Assembly (NCBI GenBank): GCA_023381645.1
Contig: JAMCRJ010000053.1
Span: 62,001 to 126,000, forward strand
Direction: 5' to 3'
Length of the DNA stretch: 64,000 bases
Source: Gammaproteobacteria bacterium
Lineage (GTDB): Bacteria > Pseudomonadota > Gammaproteobacteria > Acidithiobacillales > Acidithiobacillaceae
The notes under the pieces: model-generated
Seen by the model: only the letters and a program-made list of their open reading frames with translations
Databases searched by the model: none
Told to the model about the DNA's origin: nothing
Position numbers and translations under genes: made by a program
In this document: positions 1 through 9,320 of the stretch, in pieces
Layout of the letters: each line of letters starts with the position of its first letter
Numbering within the stretch: position 1 is the stretch's first letter

Positions 1-1
1 T

Positions 2-388
2 CAGGCAACCTGGTGGCAGGACGGGGCGGAGGAGGCGCGCTGGCAGTTGGTGGAGCAACTACGCCAGCGTCTGGGTGACGTTGCGGTGCATGCCGTCGCC
101 GGGGTTGCGGATCATCGCCCGGATCATGCCTGGCAGAGGGTGCCGCCAGGAGCTGGGCAGGGAGAGGCCAATACCGCTCGTCCCCTCTGGTTGCTGGCAC
201 AGGCACTGCCGCTCCATGCCCCATCGCTCTTCCTGCCGGCGCAGGTAGAGCGCATCGAAGGCGGCTGGTGGGATGGCCGGGATCAGAGCCGGGATTACTT
301 CCGCTGGCGGCATCCCGGCGGGGCTCTGTGCTGGGTGTATCAGGACCGGCGTCAGGGGCATTTCTATGTGCAGGGCTATTTTGCCTGA
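2..388 (+). CDS. imuB: ImuB, Y-family polymerase-like mutasome protein (C-terminal part only)
   Basis: The 5' end lies outside the window; the frame is open from base 2 to the TGA at 386-388. The last residues (VERIEGGWWDG, then YFRWRHPGGALCWVY and a final QGYFA) are the characteristic C-terminus of ImuB, the catalytically dead Y-family homologue that bridges DnaE2 and the beta clamp in SOS mutagenesis. The next gene is dnaE2 and overlaps it, matching the usual imuA-imuB-dnaE2 cassette; imuA would lie upstream of the window. The polymerase-like core cannot be inspected here. Confidence 0.88.
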   Translation, partial: QATWWQDGAEEARWQLVEQLRQRLGDVAVHAVAGVADHRPDHAWQRVPPGAGQGEANTARPLWLLAQALPLHAPSLFLPAQVERIEGGWWDGRDQSRDYFRWRHPGGALCWVYQDRRQGHFYVQGYFA

Positions 389-3300
389 GTATGCCGAGCT
401 CCACTGTCTCAGCGCACTGAGTTTTTTACGGGGTGCCAGTGCCGTGGAAGACCTGCTGGATCGTGCCCAGGCTCTGGAATACCGCGCCCTCGCCATTACC
501 GAGGAGTGTTCCCTGGGCAGCGCGGCGCGAGCCCACAGCCATGCCCGCAATATCGGTTTTCCGCTGATACTGGGCAGTGAAATCGCCCTGACCGATGGTC
601 CGCGCATCGTCCTGCTGGTGCGGGAGCGTGACGGTTATGCCGCGCTGTCCCGCTTCATCACCCGCGCCCGGGGGCGGGCGAGAAAAGGCCATTATCAGGC
701 CCGCCTGGCGGATTTGCCGGAACTTGTGGGTTGTCTGGCCATCATTCTCCCCGATTCGCAAAGCCTGCGCTTTGATGCTGCCGACGCCATCGCCGTAAGG
801 AATTGTCTTGGCGCCGAAAATGTCTGGCTTGGCGTGGAGCTCCTGCGTGGCGGCGACGATGCGGCGCAACTTCGGGAGGCGCTGGAACAGGGCAGGGCGC
901 TGGATATTCCCTGTCTGGCTTGCGGGGATGTCCACATGGACCGGCGCAGCCGTCGTTTTTTGCAGGATGTGCTCACTGCCATCCGCCTGCGGCGTCCGCT
1001 GGCAGATCTGGGCTGGGCACTGGCCCGTAATGGCGAGCGCCACCTGCGCCCGCGCTCCGTACTGGCGGAACTCTATCCTCCGGAGCTGCTGGCCGGAACC
1101 CTGCGGGTGGCAGAGCGCTGTCAATTTTCTCTAGATAGTCTTGTTTATCGCTACCCCGATGGCGCCTGTCCCGCAGGCCAGCAGCGGGATGATTATCTCG
1201 CCGAACTGGCCAGGCAAGGTCTGCAACGGCGTTATCCCCAAGGCGTCGCCACGGTGGTAGCCACGCAACTGGAGGCGGAACTGGCACTGGTACGGGAACT
1301 GGATTACGCCGGCTATTTCCTGACCGTCCACGACATCGTCCGGTTCGCCAAGGGGCGCGGTATCCTCTGCCAGGGCCGGGGCTCGGCGGCCAATTCGGTC
1401 ATTTGCTATGCCATCGGCATTACGGAAGTAGACCCCAGCCGAATGCAACTGCTTTTCGCGCGATTCATTTCCCGCGATCGCCGGGAGCCGCCGGATATTG
1501 ACGTGGATTTCGAGCATGAGCGCCGCGAAGAAGTCATCCAGTACGTGTTTCAGCATTACGGGCGGGACCACGCCGCGCTGACTGCCACCATCATCCATTA
1601 CCAGCCGCGCAGTGCCATGCGCGATGCCGCCCGTGCCCTTGGTTTTGCGCCGGTCGAGATTCAGCGCCTTACCCAGGGCCTGGCCTGGTGGGATGGCCGC
1701 CAGATTCGCCCGGAGCGTTTGCAGGAGCAGGGCTTCGACCCCGCCAGCCCGACCATCCAGCGCCTGATCACTGTAGTCAATGCGCTGGTCGGTTTTCCGC
1801 GCCATCTCTCCCAGCATGTCGGCGGCATGGTGCTCTCTGCAACCCCCCTCAATGCCCTGGTACCCATCGAACCCGCCGCCATGGCGGCTCGCACGGTGAT
1901 TCAGTGGGACAAGGACGATCTCGACCTCCTTGGTATCCTCAAGGTCGATATACTCGCGCTGGGGATACTGAGCGTGTTGCGCCGCGCCCTCGATGATCTG
2001 GGTATGGCCCTCGCCGACATCCCTGCCGAAGACCCCGCCACCTACGCCATGCTCCAGCGCGGTGAGAGCCTAGGCGTCTTTCAGGTGGAGTCGCGGGCGC
2101 AGATGAGCATGTTGCCGCGCCTCAAACCTCGCTGTTTTTACGACTTGGTGATCGAAGTCGCCATCATCCGCCCCGGTCCCATTCAAGGGGATATGGTGCA
2201 TCCCTATCTGCGTCGCCGCCAGGAGCTGGAGCCGGTACGCTATCCTGGACCGGAAGTCAAAAAGGTGCTGGAACGCACCTTGGGTGTGCCGATTTTTCAG
2301 GAGCAGGTGATGCAGATTGCCATCGATGCTGCCGGCTTCAGTAGTGACGAGGCTGATGGTCTGCGCCGGGCCATGGCCGCCTGGCGGCGCAAGGGGCATC
2401 TCGGCCCTTATACCGACCGCCTCATCCATGGTCTCCGTCTGCGCGGCTATTCCGAAGCATTCGCCCAGCGTCTTTGCCAGCAGATTCAGGGCTTCGCCGA
2501 ATATGGTTTTCCCGAATCCCATGCCGCAAGCTTCGCCCTGCTGGTTTATGCCTCCGCCTGGATCAAGTGCCACCATCCGGCCATATTCACTGCCGCGCTA
2601 TTGAACAGCCAGCCTATGGGTTTTTATGCCCCCGCCCAGATCGTGCAGGAGGCCCACCGCCGTGGCGTTGAGGTATTGTCCGTGGACATCTGCCATAGCG
2701 ACTGGGATTGCAAGGTGCAGGATGGGGTGCTGCGTCTGGGGCTTTGCCTGATCAAGGGCCTGTCTCCCAAAGAGGCGGAAAAGCTTCTGCACTGGCGGGC
2801 GCAGGGCGGTGCGCTGCACAGCGAGGCGCTTCGCCATGGTCTAGGTCTGTCCGCTGCTGCGCTGCATCAACTGGCGTATGCAGGAGCCCTGTCCAGCCTG
2901 CACGGGGACCGTCATCAGGCTCTGTGGGCGGTGCAGGGCAGTCTGCCCCTGCCCACCGCATTACCAATGCCGGTGGTACCGGAGCAGGTCCCCGCTCTTC
3001 CCGCCGAAACATCCGCTGCTGCCTGTATTGCCGATTATCAGCAACTGGGTCTCAGCCTTGGTCCCCATCCCCTGCATTTTCTGCGCCAGCGGATCGACCA
3101 AAGCGGCTATCGCCGTATCGCCGAGGTGTGCATGCAACACCACGGCCGCACGGACCGTCTCGCCGGTCTGGTCACCCACCGGCAGCGTCCCGGTACAGCC
3201 CACGGTACGGTATTCCTGACCCTGGAAGATGAGTCCGGTATGATCAATGTCATCGTCTGGCCGCAAAGGGTCGAAGGCTGGCGCCGAGCGCTGCTGCAAG

Positions 3301-3428
3301 GCCGCCTGCTGGGTATCGGCGGCCGACTGGAGCGCCAGGGTGCCAGTCTTCATTTTATCGCTGACGCCATGGAGGATCTCAGTCCCTGGCTGGGTACCCT
3401 AAGTACACGCTCCCGGGACTTTCATTAG
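366..3428 (+). CDS. dnaE2: Error-prone DNA polymerase III alpha subunit DnaE2
   Basis: A C-family polymerase used for translesion synthesis in the ImuA/ImuB/DnaE2 mutasome. The N-terminal PHP domain begins YAELHCLSALSFLRGAS, the DnaE2 form of the motif. The palm carries PPDIDVDFEHE near residue 376 with two catalytic aspartates, and the third is probably in KVDILALG near residue 526. A C-terminal OB fold starts near residue 930 (RLAGLVTHRQRPGT). At 1020 residues it has the length usual for DnaE2. I chose the ATG at 366 because AGGGG lies seven bases upstream; a TTG at 381 (reading MPEYAELHC) is a real alternative. Either start lies inside the end of imuB, so the two are translationally coupled. 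No LexA box can be judged because the operon start is outside the window. Confidence 0.92.
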   Translation: MCRAILPEYAELHCLSALSFLRGASAVEDLLDRAQALEYRALAITEECSLGSAARAHSHARNIGFPLILGSEIALTDGPRIVLLVRERDGYAALSRFITRARGRARKGHYQARLADLPELVGCLAIILPDSQSLRFDAADAIAVRNCLGAENVWLGVELLRGGDDAAQLREALEQGRALDIPCLACGDVHMDRRSRRFLQDVLTAIRLRRPLADLGWALARNGERHLRPRSVLAELYPPELLAGTLRVAERCQFSLDSLVYRYPDGACPAGQQRDDYLAELARQGLQRRYPQGVATVVATQLEAELALVRELDYAGYFLTVHDIVRFAKGRGILCQGRGSAANSVICYAIGITEVDPSRMQLLFARFISRDRREPPDIDVDFEHERREEVIQYVFQHYGRDHAALTATIIHYQPRSAMRDAARALGFAPVEIQRLTQGLAWWDGRQIRPERLQEQGFDPASPTIQRLITVVNALVGFPRHLSQHVGGMVLSATPLNALVPIEPAAMAARTVIQWDKDDLDLLGILKVDILALGILSVLRRALDDLGMALADIPAEDPATYAMLQRGESLGVFQVESRAQMSMLPRLKPRCFYDLVIEVAIIRPGPIQGDMVHPYLRRRQELEPVRYPGPEVKKVLERTLGVPIFQEQVMQIAIDAAGFSSDEADGLRRAMAAWRRKGHLGPYTDRLIHGLRLRGYSEAFAQRLCQQIQGFAEYGFPESHAASFALLVYASAWIKCHHPAIFTAALLNSQPMGFYAPAQIVQEAHRRGVEVLSVDICHSDWDCKVQDGVLRLGLCLIKGLSPKEAEKLLHWRAQGGALHSEALRHGLGLSAAALHQLAYAGALSSLHGDRHQALWAVQGSLPLPTALPMPVVPEQVPALPAETSAAACIADYQQLGLSLGPHPLHFLRQRIDQSGYRRIAEVCMQHHGRTDRLAGLVTHRQRPGTAHGTVFLTLEDESGMINVIVWPQRVEGWRRALLQGRLLGIGGRLERQGASLHFIADAMEDLSPWLGTLSTRSRDFH

Positions 3429-3618
3429 TCCCGCTACCGAATCAACGGTGCCGCCGGATGGCTTTTCTGCGGCGGAAATCCCTGCCCGGAGAGGGGGCTC
3501 CTCTGGGGCGGTCCGGCTTTACCAGGAAGGGGCCGTCTGGCTTTTACCACGGTCACAGGTTTAGAATCCAAACGTATCGTCGTTACATCTCGCAAAAGCA
3601 CAAGGACCGTATTCACTC

Positions 3619-4542
3619 ATGGAGAAAAAATCCATCGCGTTGGCCGCAGGCCTTTTTATTATCGGAGGCCTCACCGGTGCCGTCGTGGAACGTTCTGCAC
3701 AACCTCATCAAGTATTCAGGCAATCGCTAACTATCGGAGGCCTCACCGGCGCCGTCGTGGAACATTCTGCGAAAATGCCCGGCATGGGATCGGGAGTCAG
3801 CCTCGGCGCAGCGGCAAGCTTGCTGGAATCCGCGACCCATGGGGAAGCCAAGGCCGAGAAGGTGTTTCCCGGCCCCGGCGGATTGACCGGAATCGAGGTG
3901 ACTCTGCAGGGACATCCGACGGTCGCCTTTGCCACCGCGGATGGCCAATACCTGATTGCCGGTCCGGTCCTGAACAAGCAGGGTGAGGATGAAGCGCACA
4001 CGGCGATGGTGAGGCTTGGCCTGATTCCCAAACCGGCGAGCGCAGGGGCTTTGGCAGCGAAGGCGGCTGGTGCCGATAGCTTTGTGCTGGGCACTGGCGG
4101 GCCGGAAATCACCGCTTTTGTCGACCCAAACTGCATTTTCTGCCACAAGTTTTATGAAGAGGCCAAACCGCTGATTGACACCGGCAAGCTCAGGGTGCGT
4201 TACGTGGTAGTGGCGTTTCTCAAGCCGAGCAGCACGCCGAAGGCCGCAGCCATTCTTGGTGCCGCAGACCCCGCCGCCGCCATGGCGAAGAACGAAAAGG
4301 GTTTTGATTCGGTGACGGAAGAGGGGGGGATCGCACCGGCGCAAAATCCCGCCGCCGCCACCCTCAGCGCGGTAGAAAACAATACCAGGCTATTGGGCGA
4401 GAGCGGTGAAATGGCTACCCCTACCCTGATCTACTGTAATCCCAAGGGTGAGCCGGCCCTGGTACACGGCTTGGGCAAAGAAAGCTTCATGGATTTTGCT
4501 GCGCATATCGGCAATCTGCAAAATGGGGCGTGCCGGAAGTGA
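3619..4542 (+). CDS. DsbG/DsbC-like periplasmic thiol:disulfide interchange protein with duplicated N-terminal segment
   Basis: 307 residues. A short basic start followed by a hydrophobic stretch (about residues 5-23) looks like a signal peptide or membrane anchor. Residues about 85-140 resemble the DsbC/DsbG dimerisation domain, and the C-terminal thioredoxin fold carries the redox motif CIFC (C172, C175) after FVDPN, plus the cis-proline loop TPT near residue 267. The likely role is disulfide isomerisation or reduction in the periplasm. Residues 15-27 (IGGLTGAVVERSA) recur at 39-51, encoded by a 38-bp direct repeat with a 72-bp period, so the N-terminus carries an in-frame duplication. Extra cysteines occur at IYCN and near the C-terminus. 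The pepN start follows two bases after its stop. DsbG rather than DsbC is a tentative reading. Confidence 0.75.
   Translation: MEKKSIALAAGLFIIGGLTGAVVERSAQPHQVFRQSLTIGGLTGAVVEHSAKMPGMGSGVSLGAAASLLESATHGEAKAEKVFPGPGGLTGIEVTLQGHPTVAFATADGQYLIAGPVLNKQGEDEAHTAMVRLGLIPKPASAGALAAKAAGADSFVLGTGGPEITAFVDPNCIFCHKFYEEAKPLIDTGKLRVRYVVVAFLKPSSTPKAAAILGAADPAAAMAKNEKGFDSVTEEGGIAPAQNPAAATLSAVENNTRLLGESGEMATPTLIYCNPKGEPALVHGLGKESFMDFAAHIGNLQNGACRK
3661..3770 (+). repeat. 38-bp direct repeat (2 copies, 72-bp period) inside the DsbG-like gene
   Basis: Copies at 3661-3698 and 3733-3770 differ at only two bases (ggt/ggc, silent; cgt/cat, Arg to His). The period is 24 codons, so the frame is kept and the segment IGGLTGAVVE is encoded twice. 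The two copies lie at the junction between the signal sequence and the mature protein. Confidence 0.9.
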
Positions 4543-4544
4543 AC

Positions 4545-7175
4545 ATGTCGGGATCGAAAGCAGCGGCAATTCGGCGTGGAGACTACCAACCTCCCAGCTA
4601 TGAAGTCTCCGAAATCGCTCTGGATGTGCGCCTGGATCCAGACAATACCGAAGTATATACCCGCCTTCAGTTGCATCGCATCGCACCGGAGGCGGTCGCC
4701 GAATTGCATCTGGATGGCGAGTCTCTGGAACTGTTGAGTCTCCGGCGGGATGGCCAGGTGCTGGCAGAAAGCGCGTATCGGCAGACCGAGGGTGGTTTGC
4801 TGTTGCTGAATCCCCCAGAGGCCTTCCTGCTGGAAAGCAGGGTACGCATCCATCCTCGGGCCAACACCGCGCTTTCCGGTCTCTATCATGCGGGCGGGCA
4901 GTTCCTGACCCAATGTGAGGCGGAAGGATTCCGGCGTATTACCTATTACCTGGATCGCCCGGATTGCCTCACCCGCTTCACGGTTACCCTGCACGCCCCG
5001 CGGGACATCTGCCCGGTATTGCTTGCCAATGGCAACTGTATGGCCACGGGTGATGAAGAGGGTGGCTGGCACTGGGCCCGCTGGGAAGACCCTTATCCCA
5101 AGCCAGCCTATCTCTTCGCCATGGTGGCCGGTGATCTGGCGGTAGTCCGCGACCGGTACCTTACCGCTTCCGGCAGGGAAGTATCCCTGGAAATCTATGT
5201 GGCCGAACGCGACATCGGTGCCTGCGCCCAGGCCATGGACAGCCTCAAGCGCGCCATGCGCTGGGACGAAGAAGCCTATGGTCGGGAATACGATCTGGAC
5301 CGCTATATGATCGTCGCTACCGACAGCTTCAATATGGGCGCGATGGAGAATAAAGGCCTCAATATTTTTAACGCCAAGTATGTGCTCGCCAGCCCGGAAA
5401 CGGCTACGGACAACGACTATCAGGGTATCGAGTCGGTCATCGCCCACGAATATTTCCACAACTGGACGGGTAACCGGGTGACCTTGCGCGACTGGTTTCA
5501 ACTCAGTCTCAAGGAAGGCCTGACAGTGTTTCGTGATCAGGAATTCAGTGCCGATCAAAACTCCCGCGGCGTCCAGCGCATCGGCGATGTACGTCGCCTG
5601 CGTGCCGCTCAGTTCCCGGAAGACGCTGGCCCGCTGGCCCATGCGGTGCGTCCCGATGCCTATGCCGAGATCAACAATTTCTACACCGCCACGGTCTACG
5701 AAAAAGGCGCCGAATTGGTGCGAATGATGCATACTCTGCTCGGTAAGGTGCCGTTTCGGAAGGGTATGGATCTGTATTTCGAGCGTCACGACGGCCACGC
5801 GGTAACCATCGAGGACTTTATTGCCGCCATGGAAGACGCCAACCAGCGTGACCTCTCCGGATTCCGGCGCTGGTATGGCCAGGCGGGAACACCCGTTTTA
5901 CGGGCGACAGGCAGCTACGATCCTGCCCGGCACAGCTATACCCTTACCCTGCATCAGGAAACCCCGGCAACCCCCGGTCAGCCCGTTAAAGAGGCGGTGC
6001 CGATCCCGGTGCGCATGGCGCTGCTCAACACCCAAGGACAACGTGTGCCTCTGGAGGGCGTCGGGGGTGGTGCCTCCGAAACGGTGTTGCTGCTGGAGCA
6101 GTCGGAGCAGTCCTGGAACTTTGCGAACTTGCCGGATCCGGTGATTCCCTCCCTCCTGCGCGGCTTTTCCGCCCCGGTGCGGCTGCAGGACCCTCTGGAT
6201 GACGATGCCCACGGTTTTCTGGCATGCCACGATGATGATCCCTTTAACCGCTGGGAAAGCATGCAGGACCTCGCTGTAAAAGCCTTGCTCGCCGCTGTGG
6301 CGGATTCGTCGGTCGTGCCGTTACCCGTCACGTTACGGAACGCCGTCGCAGCGACGCTGGCGGACCGTCAGGTGGACCCGGCCTTCTGTGCCGAACTGTT
6401 GACCCTCCCCGGCGAGGATTATATCGGTGAACAGATGTCTGTAGTCGCCGTCGAGGCCATCCACCGTGCACGGGACGGGCTGATGTGTGCCATCGGCAGA
6501 CATTTCGCAAAGGAATGGACCGGGCTGTATCACGATCTTGCTGCTGCCTATCAGCGTGACGGTTTGTCCATCGGCCGTCGGCGCCTGCGCAACCTGGCTC
6601 TGGGTTATCTCATCGCCGGTGAGGACAGCAGCCGCGAAGGGGCGATCCTGCACGCCCGTCAGCAATATATGCAGGCCGATAACATGACGGACCGGCTGGC
6701 GGCTTTCCAGTTGCTGGCCCAGCACCGGCATCACGATGCCGAAGACGTCATCCTCGACTTTTACCAAAGATGGCACGAATACCCGCTGGTGATCGACAAG
6801 TGGTTTGCCATACAGGCGGCCGCGCCACGTCCGAAAACCTTGCGGCAGGTGGAACATCTGCTGGTGCATCCCACCTTCGACTGGCGGGTGCCCAATCGGG
6901 TGCGTGCGGTACTCGGTGCATTGGCCACCAATCCCACGGTTTTCCATGCGGCGGATGGCTCCGGGTATGCTTTCTTTGCCGAGCAGATCCGCCGTCTGGA
7001 TGACATCAATCCGCAGACAGCGGCACGTCTGGCGACCCCCCTCAGTCGCTGGCAGCGCTATGATGCCCCGCGTCAGCAGGCGATGGTGGCAGCCTTGAAA
7101 AGGCTGGCCGGTAAGCGTGGGCTTTCCCGCGATCTGGCAGAAGTCATACAGCGCTCTCATCCAGACAAAAGGTAG
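4545..7175 (+). CDS. pepN: Aminopeptidase N (M1 family zinc metallopeptidase)
   Basis: A cytosolic alanyl aminopeptidase that finishes ATP-dependent protein degradation by removing N-terminal residues. The substrate-recognition motif GAMEN is near residue 265 and the zinc-binding HEYFH-(18)-E near residues 302-324, followed by the C-terminal helical domains. The 876 residues match the family length (about 870). The ATG at 4545 is preceded by GGAAG at five bases; GTG codons at 4530 and 4539 are in frame but overlap the dsbG-like gene. The tight spacing suggests cotranscription with that gene. It converges with the CYTH-CHAD gene. Confidence 0.96.
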   Translation: MSGSKAAAIRRGDYQPPSYEVSEIALDVRLDPDNTEVYTRLQLHRIAPEAVAELHLDGESLELLSLRRDGQVLAESAYRQTEGGLLLLNPPEAFLLESRVRIHPRANTALSGLYHAGGQFLTQCEAEGFRRITYYLDRPDCLTRFTVTLHAPRDICPVLLANGNCMATGDEEGGWHWARWEDPYPKPAYLFAMVAGDLAVVRDRYLTASGREVSLEIYVAERDIGACAQAMDSLKRAMRWDEEAYGREYDLDRYMIVATDSFNMGAMENKGLNIFNAKYVLASPETATDNDYQGIESVIAHEYFHNWTGNRVTLRDWFQLSLKEGLTVFRDQEFSADQNSRGVQRIGDVRRLRAAQFPEDAGPLAHAVRPDAYAEINNFYTATVYEKGAELVRMMHTLLGKVPFRKGMDLYFERHDGHAVTIEDFIAAMEDANQRDLSGFRRWYGQAGTPVLRATGSYDPARHSYTLTLHQETPATPGQPVKEAVPIPVRMALLNTQGQRVPLEGVGGGASETVLLLEQSEQSWNFANLPDPVIPSLLRGFSAPVRLQDPLDDDAHGFLACHDDDPFNRWESMQDLAVKALLAAVADSSVVPLPVTLRNAVAATLADRQVDPAFCAELLTLPGEDYIGEQMSVVAVEAIHRARDGLMCAIGRHFAKEWTGLYHDLAAAYQRDGLSIGRRRLRNLALGYLIAGEDSSREGAILHARQQYMQADNMTDRLAAFQLLAQHRHHDAEDVILDFYQRWHEYPLVIDKWFAIQAAAPRPKTLRQVEHLLVHPTFDWRVPNRVRAVLGALATNPTVFHAADGSGYAFFAEQIRRLDDINPQTAARLATPLSRWQRYDAPRQQAMVAALKRLAGKRGLSRDLAEVIQRSHPDKR

Positions 7176-7176
7176 A

Positions 7177-7214
7177 CGTCGGCATTATGCAAAGAGGCTG
7201 AAGGGGTGCCGACG
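7177..7214. terminator. Possible bidirectional hairpin between convergent pepN and CYTH-CHAD genes
   Basis: CGTCGGCA at 7177-7184 and its exact complement TGCCGACG at 7207-7214 form an 8-bp stem with a 22-base loop across the 41-bp convergent gap. No T-run follows on either strand, so an intrinsic terminator function is uncertain. Confidence 0.3.
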
Positions 7215-7216
7215 CA

Positions 7217-8686
7217 TCAGTTCCACGGTCGCGGGATGCTCTCCAGCCGTTTCCAGTGCCGGGAAAATTTTTTGCGTTGCCGGACCTCCCGGGCATGGAG
7301 ATAGCCCATCAGCATCCCCGCATTGAAGGCGAGCCCGTGCCTGCGGCTGGTAGCCAGTCCTGCAAGATGCTGTCCCGCCATATCTGCATCATGCATGGCG
7401 CCGGAGATTTTTTGCAGAGCGGAGAGGGTCTTGAGCAGCGCCTTGCCGTCTTTGCTGGGCCACATGTCTCCCAGTGCGAGAATTACATAGCGCCAATTCT
7501 TGATGCGAATGCGCAGGGCATGAAGCTCGGCGGGGGTTTGGGCCACAGTACCCGCCGCCGTCAATTTGCGGTCCTGACGCCGCAAATGCATTTCCGCGTA
7601 GTGCTGGAGGTCTTCGTCACTGTGCAACGCTGCCCGCAGCAGCAGCGCCCAGAACTGCAGTATCGTGGCGGCGAGGTGACCCAGCCCGGCAGGGGTGGCT
7701 TCGGCCTGCGCGCTCAACCAGGTGTATAGGGGCGAGACCTCTGTGCCTGTCCCGGCGGCCAAAGTCGCCCAGTATGTGGCCAGCACTTCGTGGTCACGCC
7801 GTATACTTTGCTGGTGAAACCAGTCCGCCAACGCCTGACGGACACCGTCCAGACGCTTGTCGGTATCCATCGCCCGGCAGAATCGCAGCAATGCGCGCAG
7901 GCTGCGGACGGCTTTGCGCAACTGATGAAAGGTCTCCGGGCTGTTACCGGCCGCATGCTGCCTGGCTGCGGTGAGAGACTGCTGACATTGTCCGATCAAC
8001 AGGTGGCTGAGTGCCTTCCCGGCATTTTCGTGTCGGCGTAGCGGTGGTGCTTTATCCCCCGGCGCAACGGCATCGGCCGGTATCAGCCCGGCGAGACGCA
8101 CCCCCCGGAACATCTTGCTCTCCCCATCAGGCAGCAGCGGCAGATGGGCGCATAGCTCCGCGCCCATCTCCAATATCGCAGCAGGCTCCCCGGTTGCCAA
8201 CTCCAACTCGACTTCGAGAATCGGTTCGCGCAGGCCGCTGGCAAGGATTTCTCCGCGATCCAGAGCGACCACTATCTGACTGCCATCGGCACAATCCACC
8301 CGGCTTTCCAGTCGCTCAAAACGGGTTTCGAGGATGGCCTGCAGAGCCAAATCCAGAAAGGGTGCCAGCAACGCCGCAGCGTCCGGGTCGGTAAACACCC
8401 GGAGGTCCGCTGCGGAGGAGAAAACAGTGACATTCCATTCGGGACGCTGATGCAATCCGCCCACCGACTGTCCATCGGCCTTGAGGGTGGCGACCCACTC
8501 CTTACCTTCTCGACGCACCCGATATGCGAGCCTCGCGCGCCGTAAGGCTCCGTCCCGGCTGTCATAATAAATCGCATGCAGTTTCAGGGCGGGGGCTTTC
8601 CCCAGTGCGAGCAAAGGGAATTTGCAAATCTTTTCCCAGGTGGCAGGGGAGGGGTCCAGTATTTGCAGTTTAAGCTCCTGTTCCAT
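7217..8686 (-). CDS. CYTH-CHAD domain protein (inorganic triphosphatase / polyphosphate-associated)
   Basis: 489 residues. The CYTH triphosphate-tunnel domain is N-terminal (about residues 1-195) and begins with the ExExK signature as EQELK (E2, E4, K6), followed by many charged residues that line such tunnels. The C-terminal half (about 230-480) is a helical CHAD domain with the conserved histidine/arginine motifs FHQLRKAVRSLR and LHALRIRIKNWR. CYTH proteins hydrolyse triphosphate and related substrates; CHAD domains bind polyphosphate and localise to polyphosphate granules. It is the last gene of the folD-ppk1-parA operon and its start overlaps parA by 17 bases. The ATG follows a GGAGGGG Shine-Dalgarno sequence. 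Fusion of the two domains is common; the exact substrate is not visible. Confidence 0.88.
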   Translation of the reverse strand: MEQELKLQILDPSPATWEKICKFPLLALGKAPALKLHAIYYDSRDGALRRARLAYRVRREGKEWVATLKADGQSVGGLHQRPEWNVTVFSSAADLRVFTDPDAAALLAPFLDLALQAILETRFERLESRVDCADGSQIVVALDRGEILASGLREPILEVELELATGEPAAILEMGAELCAHLPLLPDGESKMFRGVRLAGLIPADAVAPGDKAPPLRRHENAGKALSHLLIGQCQQSLTAARQHAAGNSPETFHQLRKAVRSLRALLRFCRAMDTDKRLDGVRQALADWFHQQSIRRDHEVLATYWATLAAGTGTEVSPLYTWLSAQAEATPAGLGHLAATILQFWALLLRAALHSDEDLQHYAEMHLRRQDRKLTAAGTVAQTPAELHALRIRIKNWRYVILALGDMWPSKDGKALLKTLSALQKISGAMHDADMAGQHLAGLATSRRHGLAFNAGMLMGYLHAREVRQRKKFSRHWKRLESIPRPWN

Positions 8687-9308
8687 ATTTCCCCTCCATC
8701 ACGAAACGCAGAATCTGCACCCATTGCGGCAGCTCGGCCCGGGTTTCGGCGGCGCGCAGGTCTGCCACTCCCGCACCCAGTTGTGCTGCCCGCACGTAAA
8801 GTTCGCTGTCGCGCAGGGTGGCCACTACCGGCAACCGCAAATCCGCAAGAAAGGTCTGCAAATGCTGTCCGCCCCTGGTACGCGCATTCACCCGGTTGGC
8901 AATCACGCCCATGCGCACTTTTCCCTTGCGAAAGCGTTTTATTTCCTTCAGTTGTTCCAGGAAGACGCGGCTGGCGTCCATATCGAAAGAAGATGGTCCG
9001 ATGGGCACCAGCAGCACTTCCACTTCGCCGAGCATGTCTTCCAGACGCCCTTTCTTGAGACCGGCGGGAGCATCAAAGACCACGAAATCTCCGGGTGGAT
9101 AATCGCGGAAATCCCGGTCTGCATCTGTAATGACGGATAGCTTCGGCAGGTGTTCCGATCGCCGCCCGGCCCAGGTGCTGGACGAGCGCTGGGGGTCCAA
9201 GTCGGCGAGGAGCACCGAACCGCGCAGGGCCAGCAGGCTGGCGAGATTGGTGGCGACGGTTGTTTTTCCGGCACCCCCTTTACTGTTGAGCACCAGCACC
9301 CGGATCAC
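8670..9308 (-). CDS. Orphan ParA/MinD-family (McdA-like) ATPase
   Basis: 212 residues, the compact size of orphan ParA ATPases that move cargo over the nucleoid. The deviant Walker A motif KGGAGKTT is at residues 10-17, the switch DLDPQRSSSTW follows near 37, and a Walker B-like VVFDAPAG lies near 75. There is no N-terminal helix-turn-helix as in plasmid ParA, and no parB gene beside it. It starts at GTG with GAGAGG upstream, 12 bases after the ppk1 stop, and its end overlaps the CYTH-CHAD gene by 17 bases. This context suggests a cargo connected with polyphosphate rather than the chromosome or a plasmid; that is inference. A role with another cargo encoded elsewhere, such as carboxysomes or chemoreceptors, cannot be excluded. 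Confidence 0.85.
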   Translation of the reverse strand: MIRVLVLNSKGGAGKTTVATNLASLLALRGSVLLADLDPQRSSSTWAGRRSEHLPKLSVITDADRDFRDYPPGDFVVFDAPAGLKKGRLEDMLGEVEVLLVPIGPSSFDMDASRVFLEQLKEIKRFRKGKVRMGVIANRVNARTRGGQHLQTFLADLRLPVVATLRDSELYVRAAQLGAGVADLRAAETRAELPQWVQILRFVMEGKYGTGA

Positions 9309-9320
9309 TGCTCGCGCCTC

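Noticed and set aside
3481..3504. Stem AGAGG/CCTCT after dnaE2 as a terminator
   Set aside because: The stem is only 5 bp and no T-run follows.
4431..5798. 455-codon open frame antisense to pepN
   Set aside because: It shadows a complete, motif-bearing aminopeptidase gene and has no family features.
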